Assembly (NCBI GenBank): GCA_937924855.1
Contig: CALEYQ010000028.1
Location: forward strand, 1 to 16,507
DNA from: an uncultured Bacteroidota bacterium
GTDB taxonomy: Bacteria > Bacteroidota > Bacteroidia > JADZBD01
Reading direction: 5' to 3'
Length of the DNA: 16,507 nucleotides
Each line of letters opens with the position of its first letter. Position 1 is the stretch's first letter. The notes under the pieces were generated by a model. The model did no database searches and was not told where the DNA came from. It worked only from the letters and a program-made list of their open reading frames with translations. The position numbers and the translations under genes were made by a program. Of the stretch, positions 7,263 to 14,527 are shown in pieces.

Positions 7263-7553
7263 TTAATTATTTTTTTCCAAACCCGCCTCAAGATAAAACA
7301 AAAGTGCCGCCAGATGCCTGCAAACGCTCCGATGGCTCTGGCCGCAGGTGCAGAAATAATCACTGATGTTGTTCCCCGATTGGGCAAATGTTAAAGCATG
7401 CGGGGTAGATTCATGAATCACCACCTCATATTTTCCGGGTAAAATTTCTTTGGGAACCGAAACCCAGCCGTTGTTAAAATACAACCAGCCCCATTCCAAT
7501 ACTTTTTCATCAAGCTCATTCCTAAATGAAAGTACGGAAACAGGACTTGTCAT
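7263..7553 (-). CDS. SWIM zinc-finger mini-protein of unknown function
   Basis: This 96-residue protein ends in a SWIM-type zinc motif, CTCGQSHRSVCRH (CxCx7CxH: Cys68, Cys70, Cys78, His80 from the ATG). A hydrophobic/amphipathic helix (LAALLFYLEAGLEK) follows. The N-terminal part (FRNELDEKVLEWGWLYFNNGWV) resembles the segment that precedes SWIM motifs in larger proteins. No helicase, transposase or other partner domain is attached. The ATG at 7553-7551 is preferred over the in-frame GTG at 7559 because it forms a TAATG stop-start overlap with paaJ. paaY follows after 9 nt. SWIM motifs bind DNA or proteins in other contexts; what this one does is unknown. Operon position suggests a regulatory or assembly role in phenylacetate breakdown, but that is inference. 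Confidence 0.82.
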   Translation of the reverse strand: MTSPVSVLSFRNELDEKVLEWGWLYFNNGWVSVPKEILPGKYEVVIHESTPHALTFAQSGNNISDYFCTCGQSHRSVCRHLAALLFYLEAGLEKNN

Positions 7554-8761
7554 TAACACTTTTCAAGAATCAGGGCATACCCCTGCCCTACACCAATACA
7601 CATAGTAGCCAGGGCGTATTTATGATTTGATTGCGCAAGTTGCAAAGCGGCCGACCAGGAAATCCTGGCGCCCGACATTCCCAGGGGATGTCCGAGAGCT
7701 ATGGCTCCTCCCCGTGGATTCAGTCTTTCGTCGTTATCAGCCATTCCAAGGGCCCGTGTACAGGATAAAACCTGAGCGGCAAAAGCTTCATTGAGTTCAA
7801 TGATCCCCATATCGCTCAGTGAAAGTCCGGCTTTCTTCAAGGCGATGCGCGAGGCAAAAACCGGACCGATTCCCATATATTTTGGTTCAACGCCGGCCAC
7901 ACCCGATGCCACAATGCGGGCCATGGGTTTCAGATTGAATTTTTTTACGGCATCAGGCCCGGCAAGCAAAACGGCAGCAGCACCATCGTTAAGACCGGAA
8001 GAATTTCCTGCGGTAACACTTCCCTCCTTTTTAAACGCCGGTTTAAGGGCAGCCAGTTTTTCCGGAGTGGTATCCGGCTTAATAAATTCATCCCTTGAAA
8101 AAATATGCGGGTCGCCCTTTCTTTGTGGAATGGGAACCGGAATAATTTCATTCTTAAACAAACCGTTTTTCTCGGCTTCGGAAGCTTTTTTCTGACTGCG
8201 GGCTGCATAAGCATCCTGGTCAGTACGGGAAATGGAATCCCGGGCACAAAGATTTTCAGCCGTTTCACCCATGCCGTCGACCCCGTACATGTCTTTCATT
8301 TTCGGATTTATAAACCGCCAGCCGAAGGAAGAATCATACATCTGTTGATCGCGACCATAAGCACCGGATGCTTTGCTGATAACCCAGGGACCACGGGTCA
8401 TATTTTCAACCCCTCCGGCCACCATTATTTCTGCATCGTCGTTAAGGATATATCGCGCCGCATCCATGATGGCAGACATACCCGAAGCGCATAAGCGATT
8501 AACGGTTTGTCCGGGCACCGAAAAAGGATATCCGGCCAGTAACAATGCCATACGCGCAACATTCCGGTTATCTTCACCCGCCTGGTTGGCACAGCCCATA
8601 ATTACATCGCCGATAAGCTCCGGATTTACACCCGGGTTTCTTTCCATTAAAGTTTTCAAAACAAGGGCTGCCAGATCGTCGGTGCGAACCGGGGCAAGAG
8701 ATCCGCCAAAATTCCCAATGGGAGTTCTGATCCCATCAATTAAATAAACTTCCTTTTTCAT
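7553..8761 (-). CDS. paaJ: 3-oxoadipyl-CoA / 3-oxo-5,6-dehydrosuberyl-CoA thiolase
   Basis: This is a 402-residue degradative thiolase. The nucleophile is Cys91 in VNRLCASGMSA. His358 lies in GGAIALGHPLGMSGAR and the acid-base Cys388 in TMCIGVGQG. The opening (DGIRTPIGNFGGSL), the block ILGCANQAGEDNRNVAR-like at 54-70 and GWRFINP are those of PaaJ/PcaF-type thiolases rather than acetoacetyl-CoA thiolases. PaaJ acts twice in phenylacetate breakdown, releasing acetyl-CoA from 3-oxo-5,6-dehydrosuberyl-CoA and later from 3-oxoadipyl-CoA. Its ATG is 3 nt after the paaI stop, and its TAA overlaps the start of the SWIM gene. PcaF of the protocatechuate branch is the nearest alternative, but the neighbours favour PaaJ. 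Confidence 0.9.
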   Translation of the reverse strand: MKKEVYLIDGIRTPIGNFGGSLAPVRTDDLAALVLKTLMERNPGVNPELIGDVIMGCANQAGEDNRNVARMALLLAGYPFSVPGQTVNRLCASGMSAIMDAARYILNDDAEIMVAGGVENMTRGPWVISKASGAYGRDQQMYDSSFGWRFINPKMKDMYGVDGMGETAENLCARDSISRTDQDAYAARSQKKASEAEKNGLFKNEIIPVPIPQRKGDPHIFSRDEFIKPDTTPEKLAALKPAFKKEGSVTAGNSSGLNDGAAAVLLAGPDAVKKFNLKPMARIVASGVAGVEPKYMGIGPVFASRIALKKAGLSLSDMGIIELNEAFAAQVLSCTRALGMADNDERLNPRGGAIALGHPLGMSGARISWSAALQLAQSNHKYALATMCIGVGQGYALILEKC

Positions 8762-8764
8762 ATT

Positions 8765-9187
8765 TTAATCAAACCAGTTTTTTGAAGTTCTGTACACCGT
8801 TCCCCGGAACAGGGCAACTTTTTTCCCTTCCTGATTGGTAACGGTTACCTGATAAATCCCGATTTTATCCGACAAAGATAATTCCTCGGCTACGGCAGTC
8901 AACACATCTCCTGATTTTACACGCTCCACATGAGAAACGGAAGTTTCCACGCTCACCGCTTTTCTCCCGTGAGAGTTGGAAGCAAATGCAAGAGCAGAAT
9001 CAGAAAGCGAATAGGTAATACCTCCATGGGCAATATAAAAACCATTCAGCATTTCATCTCTGACCTGCATCCGTAATTTACAATAGCCCGGACTTTCACC
9101 CAGTCGTTCAATGCCAAGCCATTTGCTGAAGGCATCATTGTTAAACATCGCATCTACCACACGGGTAGCCAGTGTTTCGGTTCCCAT
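8765..9187 (-). CDS. paaI: PaaI hotdog-fold thioesterase
   Basis: This 140-residue single-domain hotdog thioesterase carries the PaaI signature NGFYIAHGGITYSLSDSALAFASNSHG. HGG is at 54-56, and Asp63 sits where the catalytic Asp of E. coli PaaI lies. PaaI hydrolyses phenylacetyl-CoA-derived ring-hydroxylated CoA esters, so that stalled intermediates do not trap CoA. The length is normal. Its ATG overlaps the stop of paaH in a TGATG junction, and paaJ follows after 3 nt, which implies one polycistronic message with coupled translation. Confidence 0.9.
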   Translation of the reverse strand: MGTETLATRVVDAMFNNDAFSKWLGIERLGESPGYCKLRMQVRDEMLNGFYIAHGGITYSLSDSALAFASNSHGRKAVSVETSVSHVERVKSGDVLTAVAEELSLSDKIGIYQVTVTNQEGKKVALFRGTVYRTSKNWFD

Positions 9188-10356
9188 CAGTAAAATGTTT
9201 TATTTTGTTCCGCCATCTCAAACACCAGGGGCGATAAACGATACCGGTCTTCTCCGTAGCGCTCGTACAATCCCTGCATGCGGTGTGATATTACATTCCA
9301 GCCTATTTCATCACCCCATTTTAACAAACCCTTGGGATAGTTTACACCCCGCATCATGGCCGTATCAATATCTTCCTTTCCCGCAATGCCCCAGAATAAA
9401 GTATCGGCAGCCTCATGAATCAACAGGGTAATAACCCGGTCGAAAATTTTGCCAAGCAATTCAGGATTGGCATCAGGGGCAGCAGGTTCCGGATTCTGAT
9501 AATTGTAATAACCCCTGCCCGACTTCCGTCCGTATAAACCTGCCTCAAAATATCTCTTCTGAGTAAGGCTGGGCTTGTACCTGGGTTCAAAGAAAAACTG
9601 AGTCCATACCGATTCAGTAACCTTATAGTTTACATCGTTACCGATAAAATCCATCAGTTCAAAGGGGCCCATTTTAAATCCACCCATGGTTTTCATGGCA
9701 TGGTCAATAGTATAAAATCCGGCAATGCCTTCTTCGTAAATCCGGATGCTTTCTCCGTAATAAGGGCGGGCTACCCGGTTCACAATAAAACCGGGGGTAT
9801 CTTTGGCAATCACGGGGGACTTACCCCAGGCTTTTACCTCCGCAAAAACTTCTTCTGCCAATCCATTTCGGGTCAGAACAGAGGGAATAATTTCAACCAG
9901 GGGCATCAGAACAGCAGGATTAAAAAAATGAATACCAATCATTCGCTCGGGATTTGTAAGTCCATTGCTAAGGCTGGCAATCGAAATGGAGCTGGTATTT
10001 GATGCCAACACACAACCCGGCGATACCCTTTCTTCAAGGCTTCGAAACAAATCCTGCTTTACTTTCATTTCTTCCAAAGCAGCTTCCACAATTAAATTAC
10101 AATCGATGAAACCATCAAGGGAAGTACCGGTAGTAATCCGACCCTGAATGGCCTTTTTCTCGGCTTCGGTAATTTTATTTTTCCCAAGAAGAATTTCCAG
10201 CGATTGGGCAATGCTCTTTTCTGCTTTATCAAGCGAAGCATTGGAGATGTCGTACAAAAAAACATGAGCCCCTGCCGTGGCAATTACCTGGGCAATGCCC
10301 GAACCCATAGCCCCGGCACCGGCAATTCCTACTCTGTTAAATTTCAACTTGCTCAT
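9187..10356 (-). CDS. paaH: PaaH-type 3-hydroxyacyl-CoA dehydrogenase
   Basis: This 389-residue NAD-dependent dehydrogenase would oxidise 3-hydroxyadipyl-CoA in the lower phenylacetate pathway. The Rossmann motif GAGAMGSG is at 13-20. Glu92 and His143 (HFFNPA, 143-148), with the VEIIP block (154-158), match the catalytic region of the family. Two 3HCDH C-terminal modules follow (about 190-287, GFIVNRVARPYY onward, and about 298-389). It is shorter than E. coli PaaH (about 475 residues), apparently by lacking sequence between the two modules. The start forms an ATGA overlap with paaG and the stop forms TGATG with paaI. A general 3-hydroxybutyryl-CoA dehydrogenase would look similar; the context gives the name. 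Confidence 0.87.
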   Translation of the reverse strand: MSKLKFNRVGIAGAGAMGSGIAQVIATAGAHVFLYDISNASLDKAEKSIAQSLEILLGKNKITEAEKKAIQGRITTGTSLDGFIDCNLIVEAALEEMKVKQDLFRSLEERVSPGCVLASNTSSISIASLSNGLTNPERMIGIHFFNPAVLMPLVEIIPSVLTRNGLAEEVFAEVKAWGKSPVIAKDTPGFIVNRVARPYYGESIRIYEEGIAGFYTIDHAMKTMGGFKMGPFELMDFIGNDVNYKVTESVWTQFFFEPRYKPSLTQKRYFEAGLYGRKSGRGYYNYQNPEPAAPDANPELLGKIFDRVITLLIHEAADTLFWGIAGKEDIDTAMMRGVNYPKGLLKWGDEIGWNVISHRMQGLYERYGEDRYRLSPLVFEMAEQNKTFY

Positions 10357-11129
10357 TTTCCAATGAATTTTGGTTTCCTTTTTTCAAGGAAGGCATTAAC
10401 ACCTTCTTTATAGTCGAGGCTTTGCGCAGCCAGAGTTTGCATTTCGGCCTCCAGTTCAAGCTGGGTTTTCATGTCCGAGTTAAAGGAGGCATTCAACAGA
10501 CGCTTGGTTAAACCAATGCCGTAGGTAGGTCGGCCCGCCAGGATACAGGCAAACTTAAACGCTTCATCCTGCATAATAACCCCATCGTAAATTTTATAAA
10601 CCATTCCCAGGGTAAAGGCTTCCGCAGCGGAAACTTTGTCGCCCAGCATCATCAGGGCAGATGCACGCTGGAAACCGATTAACCTCGGAAGAAAAAAAGT
10701 TCCTCCACTATCGGGAATCAAACCTATACCTGAAAACGCCTGAATAAAAGTGGCATCCGAAGAAGCCACCACAATATCGCAGGCCAGGGCAATATTGGCC
10801 CCCGCCCCTGCAGCCACACCATTTACTCCGCATACCACAGGCTTTTCAATTTCACGAATCAAATGAATGATGGGATTGTAATGCTCATTTACAATTTTGG
10901 TAATTCCCGGTCCGTCCGGTGAAATGGCCTCCGACAAATCCTGTCCGGCACAAAAGGCTTTTCCCTCACCGGTAAGGTAAATAGCCCTGACTTCTGGATC
11001 TACTTTTCCGGCCTTCAGCTTTTCCTGTAACTCCAGAGCCATTTCACGGTTGAAGCTGTTATATTTTTCAGGACGGTTCAAACGAATAATCAAAACCCCG
11101 TCTTTTCTTTCAGATAAAATATATTTCAT
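10353..11129 (-). CDS. paaG: PaaG ring-1,2-epoxyphenylacetyl-CoA isomerase
   Basis: This 258-residue crotonase-fold enzyme would convert the reactive ring-1,2-epoxide of phenylacetyl-CoA to the oxepin. It may also shift a double bond in a later intermediate. The oxyanion-hole segments are FCAGQDL (59-65) and NGVAAGAGANIAL (103-115). Asp140 in GLIPDSGGTFFLPR is the PaaG-type catalytic acid; enoyl-CoA hydratases carry Glu at this region. The tail QSLDYKEGVNAFLEKRKPKF is also typical. It begins 5 nt after the bshC stop codon and overlaps paaH by ATGA. It is the first paa gene of the run; no ring epoxidase genes precede it. Confidence 0.9.
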   Translation of the reverse strand: MKYILSERKDGVLIIRLNRPEKYNSFNREMALELQEKLKAGKVDPEVRAIYLTGEGKAFCAGQDLSEAISPDGPGITKIVNEHYNPIIHLIREIEKPVVCGVNGVAAGAGANIALACDIVVASSDATFIQAFSGIGLIPDSGGTFFLPRLIGFQRASALMMLGDKVSAAEAFTLGMVYKIYDGVIMQDEAFKFACILAGRPTYGIGLTKRLLNASFNSDMKTQLELEAEMQTLAAQSLDYKEGVNAFLEKRKPKFIGK

Positions 11130-11134
11130 AGGTC

Positions 11135-12679
11135 TCAGATTTCGTAATAAATAGTAAGGGCAAACTCCAGAGGTCGTGAAAGGGAAATAATCTCCTTTAT
11201 TCCTTCGCGACCGTAACGAAGATAAGAAGAAATAATCCCTTCTATTCGCTCCAGGGGAACATTCCCCGCCATAAGGCGTGAGCGCCCGTTTAAAAACTTT
11301 GACCGGGTATCGGCCTCTTTATTTTTCAGGGCTTTTATTCCCTTTTCCCGGAGGGAATTCAACTGGCTTTCCGTTCTGGCTTTAAAAGCAGCGGCAGCGG
11401 GGGTAAGAGTTGGATCTATTTCTCCCAGTTTCAAAGCCAGGGATTTTTCCATTTTCCCGAGCAGTGCAAAGGCTTCGTCCAGATCCACTTCTTCCGTCAA
11501 TCCCTTAAACAATTCATGCAGGCCCTCCCCTTCCGGACGGAAATAGACTTCAGGTTGCAGGCCTCTTTCTTCAACAAAATCCAAAAACCTTTTTTCCATA
11601 TAGGCATTAAAATTTCTGGGAAGAATCAAGGGAAAATCAAGACCAAGGGCATCAAAGACCGGCTTTAATTGAAGCCAATATGCAATTTCTCCCGGGCCAC
11701 CCACATAAACTAGATTGGGCAACAGATTTTGCTGGAAAAGTCCGCGGGTAATTACGTTGGGGGAAAACAATTCTGCGGGGCCTTTGAGTTCTTTTATATC
11801 GGCAACCTCTATCCTCCGGTTCTTTTCCAGACGGAACAAATTTACGGAACGGCTTTTTGCTTGTCCCTGATAACCGGCCTTTTCAATCCTTTGGGTGGTT
11901 TCTTCAACAAGATCATTTATCTTTCCCGGGTTCCCACCCTCGTATCGGACCACTTCATTGAGTGCAAATTTAAATTCCGGAGCAGCACCGTCCAAAATCA
12001 GAAGTCCCGTTCCTTCAAAAAGAAAATGGATGAGACGAAAATTAAACTCGCCCAGGGTTTGAGAGGCGTTTGCCAGATCCTTTATTTTCAAAAATCTTTG
12101 TTTCTGATCAGGTGAGGAACCTGCAATGGCTTCCAGTTGATTCAGGCATTCAAAAAATCCTTCATCGGTTTTGATTGAACCCAGGATTTGTCCATCCGGT
12201 TTTTCCCATCGGATTTCATTTCCAAAAACGAGGGTATGATTTATTTCTGAAAAATCATCATCTTCATTATGCAGCCAGTAAACAGGCACAAAGTGGTTTT
12301 CCGGAAACCAGGATTTATAAAGGGCTGCCAGTCGGATGGTGGTGGCAATTTTTGACAAAACATATTGCGGGCCGCCGAAAATTCCGGGTTGTTGTCCGGT
12401 GCAAACCGTATAAGTACCCGGTTCAGACAAAGAAGAAATTAATTCCACTTCGCCGGCCTCCAGGTTATATCGTTTGTAGGAAGCAAGGAAAGCCTCTTTC
12501 AGGGGGGCGCGTTTTGCCTCCGGGAACCGGGATAATTTCACTTTGCTTTTCAGGTTGTTTTCATCCGGAAAACCGGCATGAAATTCACGCAGCGCGGACT
12601 GGCCGGAAATGTAATCCAGAAATAATTGCGAAAATGAAGGAATTCCGGAAAACGGAACCTGCTTACTGGCGAACGCCAT
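11135..12679 (-). CDS. bshC: Bacillithiol synthase (cysteine-adding enzyme BshC)
   Basis: This 514-residue protein would add cysteine to glucosaminyl-malate, the last step of bacillithiol synthesis. BshC hallmarks are TVCTGQQPGIFGGPQYVLSK (91-110), VPVYWLHNEDDDFSEI (131-146) and GGPGEIAYWLQLKPVF (about 326-342). A Lys/Glu-rich helical stretch near 395-470 forms the family's coiled-coil part. Length fits. bshA and bshB are not in the window. The stop is only 5 nt before paaG, so bshC is probably the leading gene of the paa transcript, 31 nt after the siaC stop. Direct biochemical proof for BshC is thinner than for BshA/B in general, so the enzyme name rests on family membership. Confidence 0.9.
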   Translation of the reverse strand: MAFASKQVPFSGIPSFSQLFLDYISGQSALREFHAGFPDENNLKSKVKLSRFPEAKRAPLKEAFLASYKRYNLEAGEVELISSLSEPGTYTVCTGQQPGIFGGPQYVLSKIATTIRLAALYKSWFPENHFVPVYWLHNEDDDFSEINHTLVFGNEIRWEKPDGQILGSIKTDEGFFECLNQLEAIAGSSPDQKQRFLKIKDLANASQTLGEFNFRLIHFLFEGTGLLILDGAAPEFKFALNEVVRYEGGNPGKINDLVEETTQRIEKAGYQGQAKSRSVNLFRLEKNRRIEVADIKELKGPAELFSPNVITRGLFQQNLLPNLVYVGGPGEIAYWLQLKPVFDALGLDFPLILPRNFNAYMEKRFLDFVEERGLQPEVYFRPEGEGLHELFKGLTEEVDLDEAFALLGKMEKSLALKLGEIDPTLTPAAAAFKARTESQLNSLREKGIKALKNKEADTRSKFLNGRSRLMAGNVPLERIEGIISSYLRYGREGIKEIISLSRPLEFALTIYYEI

Positions 12680-12684
12680 AGGAA

Positions 12685-12692
12685 CAAAGATA
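12685..12692 (-). promoter_or_regulatory. Candidate -7 element directly before bshC
   Basis: Read on the minus strand this is TATCTTTG, an exact TAnnTTTG match, ending 5 nt before the bshC ATG. Transcription from it would start at or inside the start codon, giving a leaderless message. No -33 TTTG is visible upstream. Chance occurrence in the 31-nt gap is quite possible. Confidence 0.25.
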
Positions 12693-12710
12693 GGAATCCC
12701 GACGGAAGAA

Positions 12711-13103
12711 TCAGGCCTCTAGATCGGCCATTTTCGAGGTTTTTACAAACTCGAAAGGAAGCTTTACCATATAGGCATAGTCGCGACCGGCACCCAGAAG
12801 GTAGGCATCGGAATACATCCAGGTTACCTTTACTTTCTTTCCTGAATTTTGAATTTCAAGTAGCTTATATAAGATAAAAAGGAAGGCTTTGCTGGAAGAG
12901 ATATTGAAGAAATCGAGATGAAATACAAAATGGGTGTTTTCTGCAGGATTTTTGGAATACTTCCCAATCCAATCCAGCACCTGGTCGTAGAAGGGCTTCC
13001 CGAATTCAGGAACCGAGCGACCGGAAATAGAAAGATTACCGGATTCGGCATTAAAATTAACCTCAGGAAGGTTAGGTTCGGCATGGATAAACAAATGCTC
13101 CAT
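12711..13103 (-). CDS. SiaC-like regulatory phosphoprotein (DUF1987)
   Basis: This is a 130-residue protein of the SiaC/DUF1987 family, small STAS-like proteins. In Pseudomonas aeruginosa SiaC is switched by phosphorylation and controls a diguanylate cyclase in biofilm formation. The family blocks are visible: PEVNFNAESGNLSISGRSVPE (13-33), FYDQVLDWIGKYSKNPAENT (38-57), FNISSSKAFLFILYKLLEI (66-84) and YAYMVKLPFEF (109-119). The ATG at 13103 is preferred over the in-frame GTG at 13115, which would add only VIFF. Relatives usually read N-T-S-S at the phosphosite loop; here it is Asn67-Ile68-Ser69-Ser70. The usual kinase/phosphatase partners (SiaA/SiaB type) are not in the window. It lies 31 nt upstream of bshC and about 108 nt downstream of rimO. 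Confidence 0.82.
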   Translation of the reverse strand: MEHLFIHAEPNLPEVNFNAESGNLSISGRSVPEFGKPFYDQVLDWIGKYSKNPAENTHFVFHLDFFNISSSKAFLFILYKLLEIQNSGKKVKVTWMYSDAYLLGAGRDYAYMVKLPFEFVKTSKMADLEA

Positions 13104-13129
13104 AAAAAATATCACTTGAATTTATAGGT

Positions 13130-13137
13130 CAACTTTA
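13130..13137 (-). promoter_or_regulatory. Weak -7 element upstream of the siaC-like gene
   Basis: On the minus strand this reads TAAAGTTG, one mismatch from TAnnTTTG. It lies about 26 nt before the ATG at 13103. The surrounding 96-bp gap is AT-rich and is the only sizeable intergenic space in the minus-strand block, so a promoter is expected here. No clear -33 box was found. Confidence 0.3.
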
Positions 13138-13172
13138 ACACTAAAAAATAAATTCGACTTTCACCTCATATC

Positions 13173-13203
13173 CTTAGCCTAAAGCCCTTTTTGCTTCGCT
13201 AAG
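13173..13203 (-). terminator. Hairpin after rimO, possible terminator
   Basis: On the minus strand CTTAGC and GCTAAG (the 13198-13203 and 13173-13178 arms) pair over 6 bp. An inner AAGC/GCTT stem (13196-13193 with 13185-13182) closes a 7-nt loop. The hairpin begins 8 nt after the rimO stop. It lacks a following T run, so termination would be weak or factor-assisted, or the hairpin may only protect the 3' end. Confidence 0.38.
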
Positions 13204-13211
13204 ACCCTGCT

Positions 13212-14525
13212 TTAATCTACCGGAACAGCCCGTAAATCATAGTCGGAAGCCCCTGTAATTCTTACCTCTGCAAAATCTCCGGTACGCAGATGCCCCTTAC
13301 CGGCATCCACCCAGACTTCGTTATCAACTTCCGGCGAATCGCCTTCGGTGCGGCCTATAAACAAGCCTCCTTCAGGACGGTCAATAAGGACTTTTAAAAC
13401 GGAATTTATTTTCGATTGGTTAAGTTCAAGGCTTATTTCCCGTTGTGCTTCCATGATTTCGCTGGCCCGGCGTTCTTTTTCCTTTGCGGGAACGTCATCT
13501 TCATACTCAAAGGCTCCCGTGTTTTCCTCGTGCGAATAGGTAAATACCCCTACCCGATCCAGCCTCATTTCCTGCAACCAGGAAACCAGGGTTTCATGAT
13601 CTTCTTTAGTTTCCCCCGGAAATCCGGAAATAAAAGTAGAGCGGATGGTGATGCCCGGAACTTTTTCACGCATTTTATGAATCAGCGCCGTGGTTGATTC
13701 GCGGGTACTTCCCCTTCGCATACGCTCAAGCACCGGGGTACTGATATGTTGCAGGGGAATATCCAGGTATTTACAAATTTTAGAATTAGATGCCATAACA
13801 TCCAGCACATCCTCCGGAAATCCTGCAGGAAAGGCATAATGAATGCGAATCCATTCTATTCCCTTTACTTCCGAAAGCTTTTCAAGCAGAGTGGCAAGGG
13901 TTCGCTTCTTATAAATATCGAGGCCGTAATAGGTGGAGTCCTGGGCAATCAGGATTAATTCATTTACCCCACCTGCGGCTAAATCAGCGGCTCTTTTTAC
14001 CAGTTCTTCCATGGGAACCGAAATATGCTTTCCCCGCATCAGGGGAATGGCGCAAAATGAACAGGGTCGGTCGCAGCCTTCCGAGATTTTAAAATAGGCA
14101 AAATTCTTTGGTGTGGTAAGCAGGCCCTCCCCTACCAGTTCCTTTTTATAATCTGCCTTCAGGGTTTTCAGCAAAGCAGGAAGATCGCGGGTTCCGAACC
14201 ATGCATCCACACCGGGAATTTCTTCTTTCAGTTCGTCTTTGTAGCGCTCACTCAAACATCCTGTAACCATAACCTTATCCAGCAAACCTTTTTCACGGGC
14301 CTCGGCATATCTCAGTATGGTATCAATACTTTCCTGTTTGGCGGACTCAATAAATCCGCAGGTGTTAATAATTACGATTCTCGCTCCGGAATCATCTGCT
14401 TCATGCGTTACTTCATGACTGTTGGCCCGTAACTGCCCCATCAACACTTCACTGTCGAAAATGTTTTTCGAACAACCCAGGGTAACTACATTCACACGGG
14501 GTTTCTTTCTGGTTTTTGCTTTCAT
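13212..14525 (-). CDS. rimO: Ribosomal protein S12 methylthiotransferase RimO
   Basis: This 437-residue radical-SAM enzyme would add a methylthio group to a conserved aspartate of ribosomal protein S12. The N-terminal UPF0004 domain (about 10-120) carries the three auxiliary-cluster cysteines Cys18 (VTLGCSKNIFDSE), Cys56 (NTCGFIE) and Cys90 (VTGCLSERY). The radical-SAM domain has CDRPCSFC (Cx3Cx2C: Cys151, Cys155, Cys158) followed by IPLMRGKHIS. A C-terminal TRAM domain occupies about 370-437. GCSKNIFDSE is RimO-like, whereas tRNA-directed MiaB has a different block. Length is normal. It begins 2 nt after the stop of the SPOR gene, which suggests one transcript. Confidence 0.93.
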   Translation of the reverse strand: MKAKTRKKPRVNVVTLGCSKNIFDSEVLMGQLRANSHEVTHEADDSGARIVIINTCGFIESAKQESIDTILRYAEAREKGLLDKVMVTGCLSERYKDELKEEIPGVDAWFGTRDLPALLKTLKADYKKELVGEGLLTTPKNFAYFKISEGCDRPCSFCAIPLMRGKHISVPMEELVKRAADLAAGGVNELILIAQDSTYYGLDIYKKRTLATLLEKLSEVKGIEWIRIHYAFPAGFPEDVLDVMASNSKICKYLDIPLQHISTPVLERMRRGSTRESTTALIHKMREKVPGITIRSTFISGFPGETKEDHETLVSWLQEMRLDRVGVFTYSHEENTGAFEYEDDVPAKEKERRASEIMEAQREISLELNQSKINSVLKVLIDRPEGGLFIGRTEGDSPEVDNEVWVDAGKGHLRTGDFAEVRITGASDYDLRAVPVD

Positions 14526-14527
14526 CT

